NCBI GenBank assembly: GCA_022793065.1
Contig: JAAWCE010000005.1
Span: 1 to 33,505, forward strand
Source: Lachnospiraceae bacterium
GTDB lineage: Bacteria; Bacillota; Clostridia; Lachnospirales; Lachnospiraceae
DNA length: 33,505 nt
Direction of reading: 5' to 3'
A program made the position numbers and the translations under genes. This document shows positions 15,880 through 25,034 of the stretch, piece after piece. Numbering within the stretch: the stretch's first letter is position 1; each line of letters begins with the position of its first letter. The notes beneath the pieces are model-generated. The model was given only the letters and a program-made list of their open reading frames with translations, did not search any database and was not told the DNA's origin.

Positions 15880-16911
15880 TTATTGTTCTCTTTGGGTCCA
15901 ATATGGTTTCATCCCCTCCGACAATATAATACTTCCATCGTCAAGTATATACAACACTTCCACCCCGTATTTTTCCGCCAATGTCATCCCCTTTTGGGGC
16001 CCTAAAATAAAACATGCCGTAGAAAGTCCGTCGCTCAGCATACCATTCTCAGACAATACCGTAACACTGCTCACTCCGCTGTCCGCCGGATACCCTGTGG
16101 CTGGGTCCAGAATATGATGATACCGCACCCCATCCACCTCCACATACCGCTCATAGTTCCCCGAAGTAGACACACACCATTGCCCGTCCAATGATAAGGT
16201 ACCGATATAGTCGGACGTCCCAAACGGGTCCGTAATTCCCACAATCCAATTTGTGCCATCCGCTTTTTTCCCATATGTCAAAATACTCCCGCCCACGGAA
16301 ATTACCGCTCCGGAAATGGCCTCTTCCTTCTCCAATAAAGACTGGAACTTAGTCAGCGCAATCCCTTTTCCTACGGCGCCCAAATCCAACCCCATTCCCT
16401 CAGGCAAATACACTCTGTCCGCTTCCAGCCTGATTTGCCCGCTGCATAATTGTAACGCCATTCTCACTTCCTCTTCTGAAGGAACCTGATACACTCCTGT
16501 CTGCGCCTGGGCAGCCCAGCGGTCTATATCCCATAAACGCACCAGCGCCCCAATCCCAATGTCAAAAGCACCTTCCGAAGCCTCGGAAAGCGCCATGCAG
16601 TCCCACAAAAGCGCCCCCATTTCCTTTGACAGCAAATACCCTTCCTCACTGCCCGCAGAAGCATTGATTTCGTATACTTCCGCAGTCTCCAAACGCCATG
16701 ATAAGATTTCCTGCTCCAAATGCTCCAACTCTTCCATGGCTTTTTGCGAAAAGTTTCGGGCAATCTCTTCTTCCTCACAATATATCCCCTGGTGTATCAC
16801 CGTCCCCATTGCGGTATCCGTATAGCTCCACGCTTTCGGCGCCACTCTGCCGCAGCCAGCCAACACAAAAACCATGATAAAAATAATCCCATATTTAAAA
16901 AAAAACTTCAT
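15880..16911 (-). CDS. apbE: ApbE lipoprotein, FAD:protein FMN transferase
   Basis: Transfers FMN from FAD to Thr/Ser of flavoproteins such as Rnf/Nqr subunits, outside the membrane. 343 aa. Lipoprotein signal with lipobox LAGC (Cys20). Family motifs: DTAMGTV (about 31-37), AFDIGIGALVRLWDI, LDLGAVGKGIALTKF (normally DLGGIAKG), AVISVGGS, VSTSGNYERY, HHILDPATGYPA, and the Mg-binding SDGLSTACFIL (normally DALSTA). AAGGAAGG precedes the ATG. It is divergent from the NusG-II/Gx pair across 58 bp, a pairing seen repeatedly in Clostridia. No FMN-acceptor protein is recognised in this window. Confidence 0.95.
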   Translation of the reverse strand: MKFFFKYGIIFIMVFVLAGCGRVAPKAWSYTDTAMGTVIHQGIYCEEEEIARNFSQKAMEELEHLEQEILSWRLETAEVYEINASAGSEEGYLLSKEMGALLWDCMALSEASEGAFDIGIGALVRLWDIDRWAAQAQTGVYQVPSEEEVRMALQLCSGQIRLEADRVYLPEGMGLDLGAVGKGIALTKFQSLLEKEEAISGAVISVGGSILTYGKKADGTNWIVGITDPFGTSDYIGTLSLDGQWCVSTSGNYERYVEVDGVRYHHILDPATGYPADSGVSSVTVLSENGMLSDGLSTACFILGPQKGMTLAEKYGVEVLYILDDGSIILSEGMKPYWTQREQ

Positions 16912-16969
16912 ATTGTCCTTCCTTTTTGCTATACTATACCTATCCTACAATACGGAAAGTGGTTGCATC

Positions 16970-17389
16970 TTGAATACATCAAACAAAAAAAACGGAAAAT
17001 ATACCTTGTTCTTTGCCGCCCTGCTTCTCTTACTGGGCCTGGGCAGTATCATTGCCCTATGTTTGCCCGCCAAAGCTCCCTTTGGATATATTGCAGAACT
17101 CTATCAGTCCGGCAGACTTATCAGAAAAATTCCTCTCAATGAATTAGAGGAACCATACACCTTTATCGTAGAAGACGAAAACGGCGGCTCCAATGAGATT
17201 GAAGTTCGGCCCGGCAGTATCGGCATCCTGTCTGCAGACTGTCCTGACCATATCTGCGTCAGCCAGGGATTTATCAGCGATTCCAGGCTTCCCATTACCT
17301 GCCTGCCCCATCGGCTTGTAATCCGGCTGCGCCCCGCCCAGTCTCATAATTCTTCCGACGATTTGGCACCTGATATCCTTACCTATTAA
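16970..17389 (+). CDS. NusG-domain-II membrane-anchored protein
   Basis: About 139 aa: an N-terminal membrane anchor (residues ~12-34, very Leu-rich), then an extracytoplasmic NusG_II-type beta domain with conserved CPDHICVSQG and ITCLPHRLVI. The two Cys-containing motifs are the family hallmark. No ATG is available except one at 16874 inside antisense apbE; TTG at 16970-16972 (after GGAAAGTGG) gives the typical length, so it was chosen. It is upstream of the Gx transporter and divergent from apbE. The family is unassigned biochemically; association with ApbE suggests a role in flavin or redox systems at the membrane, which is inference. Confidence 0.8.
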   Translation: MNTSNKKNGKYTLFFAALLLLLGLGSIIALCLPAKAPFGYIAELYQSGRLIRKIPLNELEEPYTFIVEDENGGSNEIEVRPGSIGILSADCPDHICVSQGFISDSRLPITCLPHRLVIRLRPAQSHNSSDDLAPDILTY

Positions 17390-17446
17390 GTGAAATATCA
17401 TCCCCTAACATAATACTGAGATAAAAAATAATGCAAAGGAGTATAT

Positions 17447-17950
17447 ATGCCCGTCAAAAAATTAACGCATCTGGCATTCTTTACTGCCATTTCCATGTCC
17501 ATATACGCCATAGAAAGCGCAATTCCACCTCTGGTTCCCATTCCGGGCATCAAACTGGGACTTGCAAATATCATCACCCTGATTCTGCTGCACTTCTACT
17601 CCCGCCGGGATACTCTGCTGGTACTGTTGGCAAGAATTATTCTTTCCTCCCTTCTGTTTGGCCAGGCAATATCCCTGGTTTACAGCCTGGCAGGAGGCCT
17701 TCTGAGCCTAATGGTAATGGCCTTTACCATGAAATTATTACGACAGAAATTTTGCTTTCTCACCGGCGCGCTGGGAGGCGTGGCCCACAATATCGGCCAA
17801 CTGATCACAGCCTATGCGATTACCGCCACCCCCGGCGTCTTCGGGTATCTGCCTTACTTTCTTCTCAGCGGAATTCTCACCGGGCTTTTTACCGGATTCT
17901 GCGCCGGCGGCGGGACAAAATACCTGGCAAAATACATGAAACCTTTGTAA
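17447..17950 (+). CDS. Gx transporter family membrane protein
   Basis: 167 aa, almost wholly hydrophobic, about five to six membrane segments. It contains PGIKLGLANIITL near residues 35-47, the signature of the PF07456 family once called heptaprenyl diphosphate synthase component I and now grouped with ECF-like Gx transporters. The prenyl-synthase name is probably historical; substrate unknown. AAAGGAG precedes the ATG. It lies 57 bp after the NusG-II gene, so they are likely one operon. It converges on folBK. Confidence 0.88.
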   Translation: MPVKKLTHLAFFTAISMSIYAIESAIPPLVPIPGIKLGLANIITLILLHFYSRRDTLLVLLARIILSSLLFGQAISLVYSLAGGLLSLMVMAFTMKLLRQKFCFLTGALGGVAHNIGQLITAYAITATPGVFGYLPYFLLSGILTGLFTGFCAGGGTKYLAKYMKPL

Positions 17951-17990
17951 AACCCCTTCTGCTTCATGCCATAAACCGTCATTTTGGTAA

Positions 17991-18830
17991 TTAAGGGTTC
18001 TGCCCCAGCTCGTCCAAAAGATTCTTTACCGTTTTTCCGGTTGCCGGATGACGCCAGTACGGCGCAATGGCACTCAAAGGCCGCAGCACAAATTCCCGGT
18101 TTTCCAAATCAGGATGGGGAATCACAAGGTCATGGCTTTGATAGCAAAGCCTGTCATAAAAAAGGAGATCCAAATCCAATGTTCTAGGTCCCCAATGCAC
18201 AAGCCGCTCTCTCCCCGCCCCCTGTTCAATCTCATGCAAGACCTGCAGCAATTCTTCCGGGCCCAAAATGGTCTCTATTTCCAACGCCCCATTCAGGAAA
18301 TCTTCTTGCTCCACACCCCCGTAAGGCTTTGTGACAATAAACTCTGAAACCTGCTTCACCACAATCTCCCTGCGGTCAGCCAACGCCTCCACCCCATAAG
18401 TCATATATTCACGCCTGTCCCCCAGGTTGGAGCCAATGGCAAGATATGCTTTATGCCATCTTCTGCATATTTTCACCGAAACTGCCCCAAAAGGCAAACC
18501 AATGGGCGCGGAAGGTTTCACAATCTCCAAATCTACGCCGGAAAGAATCCCATATCGAAGCAGCAGGGCAGCGGACAATCTCTCCGCCACCGCCTCCAGA
18601 AGCAGACAGGTATTTTCCCTCATCCATCCATCTATAAAATGACATACCTCTCCATAGTTCACCGTTTTGTCCAGTGCATCTGCATCCCCCGCCCCATGGA
18701 TATCCAGATACAAAATCCCATTGACATAAAATGTCTGGCCATCCCGCGTCTCTTCCGGATACACCCCATGGTGCGCGAATATCTCTAATTGATCAATGTG
18801 AATTTCATCCTGTGCCCATTCTGAATACAT
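17991..18830 (-). CDS. folBK: Fused dihydroneopterin aldolase - HPPK
   Basis: Catalyses two successive folate steps: DHNA aldolase (residues ~1-118: HHGVYPEETRDGQTF, VNYGEV, LLLEAVAERLS, IVKPSAPIG with the catalytic Lys) and 6-hydroxymethyl-7,8-dihydropterin pyrophosphokinase (~125-279: LAIGSNLGDRREYM, RTLDLDLLFYD, PHPDLENREFVLRPL). All key motifs of both halves are intact in a single 279-aa frame. AGGAGG precedes the ATG. It is the last gene of the folate operon, 30 bp after folP. Confidence 0.96.
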   Translation of the reverse strand: MYSEWAQDEIHIDQLEIFAHHGVYPEETRDGQTFYVNGILYLDIHGAGDADALDKTVNYGEVCHFIDGWMRENTCLLLEAVAERLSAALLLRYGILSGVDLEIVKPSAPIGLPFGAVSVKICRRWHKAYLAIGSNLGDRREYMTYGVEALADRREIVVKQVSEFIVTKPYGGVEQEDFLNGALEIETILGPEELLQVLHEIEQGAGRERLVHWGPRTLDLDLLFYDRLCYQSHDLVIPHPDLENREFVLRPLSAIAPYWRHPATGKTVKNLLDELGQNP

Positions 18831-18860
18831 GCCTCAATCCTCCTGTTATAAGTCATTGCC

Positions 18861-19673
18861 TCAAGCATTGATGATAGCTTCCGTCATCCTGATTGCCCTT
18901 ACATTCTCTTTGACATCATGAACTCTTACGAACATACACCCTTTCATAACCGCCAAAACCGTTGTCGCCAGCGTCCCTTCCACTCTTTGGTCCGGCGGAA
19001 GCTGCAATGTCAATCCAATGACGGACTTTCGGCTGCACCCTAGCAACAAAGGATATCCCAGTTTCTTCAGCTCTTCCAGTCCATGTATCACTTTCAGATT
19101 TTGCTCGTAGCTTTTGGCAAATCCTACGCCGGGGTCCAAAATTACCTTTCCACGTTCTATTCCGGCTGCTTCTGCCAGACGGACACTCTCTTCCAAATCC
19201 ATGCGCACCTCTTCCAGAAACGATTCATATTCCGCTTTCTTTCGATTGTGCATAAGACAACAGGGCAGACCGCTTTCCGCTGCCACCAAAGCCATCCTGC
19301 TATCATATTTCAGTCCCCATATATCATTAATCATATCCGCTCCCGCTTCAATGCCCGCTTTGGCCACTTGGGATTTATAAGTATCCAGAGAGACAGGGAT
19401 GTCAAATCTGCCTTTGACCGCTTCTATCATGGGAACTACCCTGGCAATCTCCTCTTCTTCGGGAAGAAGCGTATAACCGGGCCGCGTGGACTCCCCTCCA
19501 ATATCAATGAGTTCCGCCCCTTCCGCTATCATCTCTTCCACATGCCAAAGCGCTCTGTCCCGGTCATTCCACTTACCTCCATCTGAAAAAGAGTCCGGCG
19601 TCACATTTAAGATACCCATCACATACGTATGACCTTCCGTTTGAAATTCTCTGTTTCCAATCTTCATCGCCAT
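18861..19673 (-). CDS. folP: Dihydropteroate synthase
   Basis: Condenses hydroxymethyl-dihydropterin pyrophosphate with p-aminobenzoate; target of sulfonamides. 270-aa TIM barrel with all signatures: GILNVTPDSFSDGG (about 20-33), ELIDIGGESTRPG (about 54-66), DTYKSQVA, MINDIWG, DPGVGFAKS, GCSRKSVIG and VRVHDV. GGGAGG lies very close to the first ATG (19673); a second ATG two codons later (19667) is better spaced and may be the true start. Between the HD gene and folBK in the operon. Confidence 0.96.
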   Translation of the reverse strand: MAMKIGNREFQTEGHTYVMGILNVTPDSFSDGGKWNDRDRALWHVEEMIAEGAELIDIGGESTRPGYTLLPEEEEIARVVPMIEAVKGRFDIPVSLDTYKSQVAKAGIEAGADMINDIWGLKYDSRMALVAAESGLPCCLMHNRKKAEYESFLEEVRMDLEESVRLAEAAGIERGKVILDPGVGFAKSYEQNLKVIHGLEELKKLGYPLLLGCSRKSVIGLTLQLPPDQRVEGTLATTVLAVMKGCMFVRVHDVKENVRAIRMTEAIINA

Positions 19674-19699
19674 ATCCTCCCGCCTTTTTCTAATACCCT

Positions 19700-20182
19700 C
19701 TAATAAGCAACAGACAGATTTTTCTGTTTTGTCTTCCAGTTACAATCCTTTTCCGCATTACAGCAAAAACAGGGACGGCTGGCCTTATCCGCACGATACA
19801 GCAGCCCTCTCAAATTTCGTTCCCCGGACACGGTTTCGTCTCTATGGCTTGCAATTGCGTCCACAATGACATCCGTCTCCTTGCTGTCAAACCCGCAATC
19901 TTCCAGAATGTTCACCGCCAGCCTGGCACTGGCTTTCTCATGTGCAGTCCCATGGGAATACTGAACATGCTTTCCTATGTCATGCAGCAGTGCGGCGCCA
20001 TAAATCATTTCCTCGTCTATCCCCAGCTTCTCTTCCAGATTTATAATTCTTCCAATTCTTGCCACATCCAAAAAGTGGACCAAATCATGTCGGCAAAACT
20101 GCCTGTCCGCCTCTGCTTCCATATTTTGACGTAAATGTTCCTGAAATATGCCATGTCTGATGATTCTGTCAATTTTCTCCAT
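19700..20182 (-). CDS. HD-domain phosphohydrolase in folate operon
   Basis: About 160 aa from the ATG at 20180-20182 (GGGAGG before it); the open frame runs 70 codons further upstream but over folE without a homologous look. HD motifs: CRHDLVHFLDVARIG (first His), GAALLHDIGKH (HD pair, metal site) and AIASHRDE. The C-terminus is Cys-rich (RPCFCCNAEKDCNW), a feature of this clostridial folate-linked subfamily. The HD family hydrolyses phosphate esters, often nucleotides. Conserved in folate operons; dephosphorylation of the FolE product is a plausible role but unproven. Confidence 0.85.
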   Translation of the reverse strand: MEKIDRIIRHGIFQEHLRQNMEAEADRQFCRHDLVHFLDVARIGRIINLEEKLGIDEEMIYGAALLHDIGKHVQYSHGTAHEKASARLAVNILEDCGFDSKETDVIVDAIASHRDETVSGERNLRGLLYRADKASRPCFCCNAEKDCNWKTKQKNLSVAY

Positions 20183-20271
20183 TGCCGCCTCCCATTTAAA
20201 CTTCCGGAAAATCTGTTTTTCGGACGGCAGTTCCAACAACTGTCCCCTCCGATAACCTTTTGGTATTCCTT

Positions 20272-20829
20272 TTACATTCGTATCATCTGAAATACTCTCT
20301 CCTGCAAAACGGCATTGTCCTGAAATATCCCTCTGGCCGCAACGGTAATGGTCTTGCTGCCCGGCTTCTTTATCCCCCGCATGGTCATACACATATGCTC
20401 CGCCTCAACCACCGTCATCACCCCCTGGGGCATCAAATGTGTCATAATGGCATCCGCAATCTGTCCTGTCATCTGCTCCTGAATCTGCAGCCTTCTGGCA
20501 TATACTTCCACAACCCTAGCCAATTTACTTAATCCCAAGACCTTTCCTTCAGGAATATAGGCAATATGTGCTTTCCCATAAAAAGGCAGCATATGATGTT
20601 CACACATGGAATAAAACCCCATATCCTTCTCCAATACCATCTCATTGTGCTCCACAGCAAATACCCTGGATAAGGGTTCCGTAACATCTTCCTCCATACC
20701 GGCAAAAATCTCCGTATACATCCTGGCAACCCTGTCCGGTGTTCCTAACAGTCCCTCTCTTGCCGGATTCTCGCCAATTCCCTCCAGAAGAAGCCTCACT
20801 GCCTCTCTGATTTTATCCTGATCTATCAT
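20272..20829 (-). CDS. folE: GTP cyclohydrolase I
   Basis: Opens GTP to 7,8-dihydroneopterin triphosphate, the first folate step. 185 aa. Zinc ligands and catalytic region: [15 protein letters not shown] (Cys76, His79), [23 protein letters not shown], and [17 protein letters not shown] (Cys147). Type-I enzyme, typical length. Its ATG overlaps the folC stop (ATGA), so translation is coupled. It is followed by the HD gene, 89 bp on. Confidence 0.97.
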   Translation of the reverse strand: MIDQDKIREAVRLLLEGIGENPAREGLLGTPDRVARMYTEIFAGMEEDVTEPLSRVFAVEHNEMVLEKDMGFYSMCEHHMLPFYGKAHIAYIPEGKVLGLSKLARVVEVYARRLQIQEQMTGQIADAIMTHLMPQGVMTVVEAEHMCMTMRGIKKPGSKTITVAARGIFQDNAVLQERVFQMIRM

Positions 20830-22151
20830 TTTACTGCGCTTCCTTTCCCTCTATGGCCCATTCCTTCATTCCGTTTCTCTGCAATTTTTATTATCTGCCC
20901 CAAAAAAGACAGTGAACCAAACGCTAAAATTACATCCTCCGGCTTTGCCAACAGATAACTCATCTCCACCGCCTCTTCCGGACTGTCCGCTGCCGTCACA
21001 TCCGGATGCACCAAAGCTATCTCTCTGGCCAGTTCATAGGCCGGCAATGCTCTTGAATTTCCCGGAGCGGCAACCGTAATAATCTGTTCCGCCAGCGAAT
21101 GTGTCAGGGATATGATCTTCTCATATTCTTTGTCCCTCAATACCCCCATTATATAGATAATCTTCCGATTTGTAAAATAAAATTCCAGCGACTCCGCCAG
21201 ACGTTTTGCCCCATCTTCATTATGAGCGCCGTCCACTATAAAATAAGGCTTTTTGCCCACCACCGTAAACCGCCCCGGCCATATGGCCTGAGCAAACCCT
21301 TTCCGCAGCTTTTTTTCCTCCACTCCAAATCCCTTTTTTTCAAGCAGCCCCAGCGCTTCCAGCGCCAATACCCCATTCTCCACCTGGTATTGTCCCGCCA
21401 GACCTATCTCCAGCTTTTTTATATCCTTATAATCAAACTGCTGCCTCTCCAGACCATAATGCACATGCACCGCTTGCTCTGCATCGGCAACCGTCAGAGA
21501 ACATCCTGCCTCCTGCGCTTTTTTATATATGGCTTCCATTACCTCCGGCTTTTGTTTTATGGTGACTGCAAGACAGTCTTTTTTCAGAATTCCAGCTTTA
21601 TGTTCCCCTATTTCCGCCAAAGTATGGCCCAAAAACTTCATATGGTCCATGCTGACGGAGGTGATCACGGCCACACAGGTATTCTCAACCACATTTGTCG
21701 CATCCAAAAGCCCTCCCATTCCCGTCTCCAACACTACGATATCACAATTTTTCTCCTGAAAATACAGAAATCCCAACGCCGTCTCCATCTCAAAAGGCGT
21801 GGGATGAGGCAATCCTTCCGCTGTCATCTCTTTGCAGACATGGATAATTCGTTCCATCATACGGCAGAGTGCTTCTTTTGTAATCATACGGTCATTTACC
21901 TGAATCCGTTCTCTGTATTCAAAAATAACAGGTGATATGTATCTGCCCACCCCATATCCTCCCTGTCTTAGCGCCGAAGCAATATATGCGGACACGGAAC
22001 CTTTTCCATTGGTTCCCGCAATGTGCACAAACTTTAGATTCTTCTGCGGGTCCCCCAGCCTTGCGCACAATTCCCGTATGCTTTCCAGTCCCGGCACAAT
22101 CCCGCGAGAACTGACTTTCTCCATGTATGCCATCACATCTCTTTCTTTCAT
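20826..22151 (-). CDS. folC: Folylpolyglutamate / dihydrofolate synthase
   Basis: Adds glutamate to dihydropteroate or folates using ATP (Mur ligase superfamily). 441 aa. P-loop [17 protein letters not shown] (about 43-59), [52 protein letters not shown], and C-terminal [11 protein letters not shown]. Start ATG 22149-22151 with AGGA at close spacing; a later in-frame ATG (MAYMEK) is possible. First gene of the folate operon; stop overlaps folE start. No THF riboswitch pattern was recognised in the 135 bp upstream. Confidence 0.95.
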   Translation of the reverse strand: MKERDVMAYMEKVSSRGIVPGLESIRELCARLGDPQKNLKFVHIAGTNGKGSVSAYIASALRQGGYGVGRYISPVIFEYRERIQVNDRMITKEALCRMMERIIHVCKEMTAEGLPHPTPFEMETALGFLYFQEKNCDIVVLETGMGGLLDATNVVENTCVAVITSVSMDHMKFLGHTLAEIGEHKAGILKKDCLAVTIKQKPEVMEAIYKKAQEAGCSLTVADAEQAVHVHYGLERQQFDYKDIKKLEIGLAGQYQVENGVLALEALGLLEKKGFGVEEKKLRKGFAQAIWPGRFTVVGKKPYFIVDGAHNEDGAKRLAESLEFYFTNRKIIYIMGVLRDKEYEKIISLTHSLAEQIITVAAPGNSRALPAYELAREIALVHPDVTAADSPEEAVEMSYLLAKPEDVILAFGSLSFLGQIIKIAEKRNEGMGHRGKGSAVK

Positions 22152-22286
22152 CCGTTCCTACCGCCTTCCACATTTCTTACAACTGCTTTTTTACTGAAAA
22201 TAATCCTTCTGACCTGATATTTTCCACTCCGAAAGGTTATACTAATCTACTGATACCAATATCTGTTACATCAAAAAGGAGTTTTC

Positions 22287-22754
22287 ATGAAAAACAGTAT
22301 CCATACTTTTATCAAAAATTACTTAAAATGCGGTCTCATCGGCTGGTGTATGGAAATCATATTCACCGCCCTGGATGCGCTCCGCCGCAGAGACATGACT
22401 CTTATGGGCAATACTTCACTTTGGATGTTCCCCATCTACGGCTGTGCCGCCATTTTTACTCCCATCAGCAGACTTCTTTCCAAAAAATCCATATGGGTCA
22501 GGGGGCTGACCTATATGGGATTGATTTTCTCTGCAGAATATGCCAGCGGACAACTGCTTACAAAACATAAACTCTGCCCCTGGGATTATGGCCGCAGCCC
22601 ATGGAACATTCACCGTGTCATACGCCTTGATTTCGCCCCCTTCTGGTTCTGCGCCGGCCTATTATTTGAACATCTTATTTGTCCGGAACGTAATTCCTCC
22701 GCATCCGTTTCATCAGCACATGATAAGCCAGCCACAAGAACACTCCGGCCGTAA
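22287..22754 (+). CDS. Putative ABC-transporter type IV membrane protein (PF06541-like)
   Basis: 155 aa with about four hydrophobic segments. Motifs GLIGWCMEIIFTAL, NTSLWMFPIYG, AEYASGQLL and CPWDYG match the PF06541 (CmpB-like) family of small membrane proteins of unknown function; the ABC label is historical, since no ATPase is nearby. AAAAAGGAG precedes the ATG. The last ~26 residues (after FEHLI) are hydrophilic, coded antisense to the MATE gene, and do not look like family sequence; the ancestral stop may have been lost. Divergent from folC. Confidence 0.8.
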   Translation: MKNSIHTFIKNYLKCGLIGWCMEIIFTALDALRRRDMTLMGNTSLWMFPIYGCAAIFTPISRLLSKKSIWVRGLTYMGLIFSAEYASGQLLTKHKLCPWDYGRSPWNIHRVIRLDFAPFWFCAGLLFEHLICPERNSSASVSSAHDKPATRTLRP

Positions 22755-24021
22755 GCCACGCGCTTACATTGGCCAAACACACGCCCGTATAACTTAACAT
22801 CCTGGCAGCCACAAACGCCAGGATACTTCGGCTGGCCAATTCCACCACGCCGCCCATCATAGGCATAAATCCAAAACCGCAGCCCTGCAGTGCGTTTCTG
22901 AATATAAATATCATTCCCAAAGGGATAAAAAACGCTCCGCACACACCTATATAAATTTTTGCATATCCTGTAATCAGTTCAATATCTTCACTGGCAAACA
23001 ATGGTATAATATAGGGCAGCGCCACATAAATCAGTCCGTAAATAACAACTGCGTAGGCAGCGGACATAATATTTGCCCACTTAACCCCTTTCTGAATACG
23101 GTCCAAATCATTGATTCCCCTGTTCTGGGCACAATAGGTAGCCATAGTAACCCCCATTGCCGCAAAAGGCTGTGTAACCACCTGCTCCACCTTACAAGAA
23201 ACAGAGTAAGCTGCCACCGCCATAGAACCCAATAGATTCAGCGCCGACTGTACCAGAATCGTTCCAATGGCGGTAATAGAAAACTGCAATGCCATAGGAA
23301 TCCCCACAGAAAGCTGATTTTTCACACACTGCTCTTCCAGTCTGAAATGCTCTTTGCTCACATGAAGCGCCGGAACCGCTCTTACAATATAGATCAGACA
23401 CAGCACCCCGGAAAGTCCCTGGGACGCCACGGTGGCCACCGCCGCTCCCCCAACTCCCATATTTCCATATACAATCAGCACATAGTCCAATACAATATTG
23501 ACAATGGATGAAATAAACAAAAGTACCAGCGGGACCACACTATTACCGATAGCACGCAAAATACTTGCCTGTAAATTATATAAGACATTACAAAAAATTC
23601 CCGCACAAATCACCATAAGATACTGTCTGGACATTGCAAAAATATCCTCCGGCGTATTCATCCATCCCAGCAGCGTATCCATTCCCGCCATGCTGCCCGC
23701 CGTCATAATCACCGTTACGAATACCGAGAGAATCACCGCACTGCCGATACTTTTCTTCATTCCTTCTCTGTCGCCTGCGCCGAACCTCTGGGCTGTCATC
23801 ACAGTGAAACCAGTGGTCAGTCCCTGGGTAAAGCCAAGTATCAGAAACACCACGGAGCCTGTAGCTCCCACTGCCGCCAATGCGTCCAAACCTACAAAAC
23901 GCCCTACAATTATGGTATCCGCCATATTGTAGAGCTGTTGAAAAATATTGCCTATTATAATAGGGATAATAAACCTGGCAATCAACTTTGCCGGCGATCC
24001 CTTTGTCATATCTAATTCCAT
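22675..24021 (-). CDS. MATE family multidrug/cation exporter
   Basis: About 448 aa, twelve predicted membrane helices in two MatE halves. The N-terminus DMTKGSPAKLI..FIIPIIIGNIFQQLYNMADTIIVGR is the hallmark of clostridial NorM-like exporters, which expel drugs or metabolites against Na+ or H+. The frame extends 20 codons upstream of the chosen ATG (24019-24021), which has AAGG close by. It lies 28 bp after the PH-domain gene, probably cotranscribed. Its last 80 bp overlap the convergent PF06541 gene. Confidence 0.93.
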   Translation of the reverse strand: MELDMTKGSPAKLIARFIIPIIIGNIFQQLYNMADTIIVGRFVGLDALAAVGATGSVVFLILGFTQGLTTGFTVMTAQRFGAGDREGMKKSIGSAVILSVFVTVIMTAGSMAGMDTLLGWMNTPEDIFAMSRQYLMVICAGIFCNVLYNLQASILRAIGNSVVPLVLLFISSIVNIVLDYVLIVYGNMGVGGAAVATVASQGLSGVLCLIYIVRAVPALHVSKEHFRLEEQCVKNQLSVGIPMALQFSITAIGTILVQSALNLLGSMAVAAYSVSCKVEQVVTQPFAAMGVTMATYCAQNRGINDLDRIQKGVKWANIMSAAYAVVIYGLIYVALPYIIPLFASEDIELITGYAKIYIGVCGAFFIPLGMIFIFRNALQGCGFGFMPMMGGVVELASRSILAFVAARMLSYTGVCLANVSAWLTAGVFLWLAYHVLMKRMRRNYVPDK

Positions 24022-24049
24022 ATACCTTGCACCATGCCTTTTATAAAAC

Positions 24050-24415
24050 TTAATCCTCTGTCTGAATATCATCCGCACCAATATCCAACATATTTACGGT
24101 ACGACGTTTTCTTCTTGCCTCCTCTGACTGTCTTAAAATAAAATCCTTGATTTCTTTGGAATTTTTTACATGACGCAGCACAAGCTGCGGATGCGTAATA
24201 TCTCCTGTGAAGCAAGTCACAGTACCCAGACCAAATATCTTTTCACCCAAACTTGCACTGTGCTGCACGTCCTGAACTTTATACATGTAACAGTCATTTT
24301 CCACCGTTTTGAGCAACCCTTCATCTATTGTGATCATATCTTCCTTCACAAAATATTTTGTAAATGTAAAGGGAAGTCCAAAAAATACCCATCTTTTTCT
24401 CTCCACATATTCCAT
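24050..24415 (-). CDS. PH-domain-like (bPH2) small protein
   Basis: About 121 aa from ATG 24413-24415 (GGTGG before it; the frame extends four codons to a poorly placed TTG). WVFFGLPFTFTKYFV, DMITIDEGLLKTVENDCYMYKVQDVQ and GTVTCFTG.DITHPQLVLRHVKNSKEIKDFIL follow the beta pattern of YdbS/YdbT-like bacterial PH domains, without their membrane helices. Function unknown; possibly membrane- or stress-related. Upstream partner of the MATE gene, from the promoter at 24588-24616. Confidence 0.75.
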   Translation of the reverse strand: MEYVERKRWVFFGLPFTFTKYFVKEDMITIDEGLLKTVENDCYMYKVQDVQHSASLGEKIFGLGTVTCFTGDITHPQLVLRHVKNSKEIKDFILRQSEEARRKRRTVNMLDIGADDIQTED

Positions 24416-24587
24416 TTTCGCCACCAATCCTTTCCAATTGCTTATGTGTCATTCTTACATATATCTCCCCCGCCGCAGACAGTTCTCCCCAATCCCCCTC
24501 TCATATCCGGCCGGCACAAACCTTATCCGGATACATTTATCTGCGCACCGTATTCACATTTATAATACAAGTCCCAGATTCAACTTC

Positions 24588-24616
24588 ATTATATACATAA
24601 ACTTTCAGATTATCAA
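24588..24616 (-). promoter_or_regulatory. Promoter of the PH-domain/MATE operon
   Basis: Minus strand TTGATA (24616-24611), 17 bp, perfect TATAAT (24593-24588). The leader is about 165 nt and contains TATCCGG...CCGGATA (24504-24533), a 7-bp stem with a 16-nt loop. Nothing else recognised in 24416-24687. Confidence 0.75.
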
Positions 24617-24687
24617 CAATAATCTTCTAATTCTATCCGATTTCGCCCTTCTTGCTTTCCTCCTCCAACCTTTGATAATTTCTTTTC

Positions 24688-24948
24688 CTACATTGTGAAT
24701 TCCTTGTTTTCTCCTTCAAGACACTCATTGAGCAAATGCGAAAGCTGTGTATCCGACAACATTTCTCTTTTATGGAGTTCTTTATATATACCGCATTTCA
24801 GGATATTGATAAACGCCCCCTGCAAATGTGCCGGCAGTACAATTTTGGCTATGGTATTTTCTCCATTCTTTTCCACTATTTCCAAAGACAATTCTCCTGA
24901 CACCTTTGAACTATTACTATTCAATTTATGTAACAATTCAGCCATCAT
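24688..24948 (-). CDS. Small protein with SHOCT-like C-terminus
   Basis: 86 aa. The C-terminal YKELHKREMLSDTQLSHLLNE resembles a SHOCT short helical domain, often found at protein ends as an oligomerisation module. The N-terminal half (LEIVEKNGENTIAKIVLP) looks beta-rich. Two adjacent ATGs; no good Shine-Dalgarno. It lies in AT-rich DNA behind a candidate promoter with operator-like repeats (24951-25011), which supports a real, regulated gene. Function unknown. Confidence 0.55.
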   Translation of the reverse strand: MMAELLHKLNSNSSKVSGELSLEIVEKNGENTIAKIVLPAHLQGAFINILKCGIYKELHKREMLSDTQLSHLLNECLEGENKEFTM

Positions 24949-24950
24949 TC

Positions 24951-25034
24951 ATAAATTGCCGAAATTTACATTAAAACTCTAAATTTACATTAGATTTGGC
25001 AATTTATTATAGTTTGTGTGAGTTTGACTTGCAC
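24951..25034 (-). promoter_or_regulatory. Promoter with operator-like repeats before the SHOCT-like gene
   Basis: Perfect TATAAT on the minus strand (25011-25006), 17 bp, weak GTGCAA -35 (25034-25029). A perfect 10-bp inverted repeat, ATAAATTGCC (24951-24960) and GGCAATTTAT (24998-25007), overlaps the -10 and encloses two direct repeats AAATTTACATTA (24962-24973, 24981-24992) 19 bp apart. This layout suggests a repressor site. Confidence 0.55.

Noticed and set aside
21099..21935. 278-codon open frame on the plus strand
   Set aside because: It lies wholly antisense to folC, has no ribosome site, and its low-complexity His/Phe-rich translation resembles no protein.
22152..22286. Possible tetrahydrofolate riboswitch before folC
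   Set aside because: Only a 7-bp inverted repeat (GAAAATA/TATTTTC) was seen; the conserved THF riboswitch cores were not recognised.
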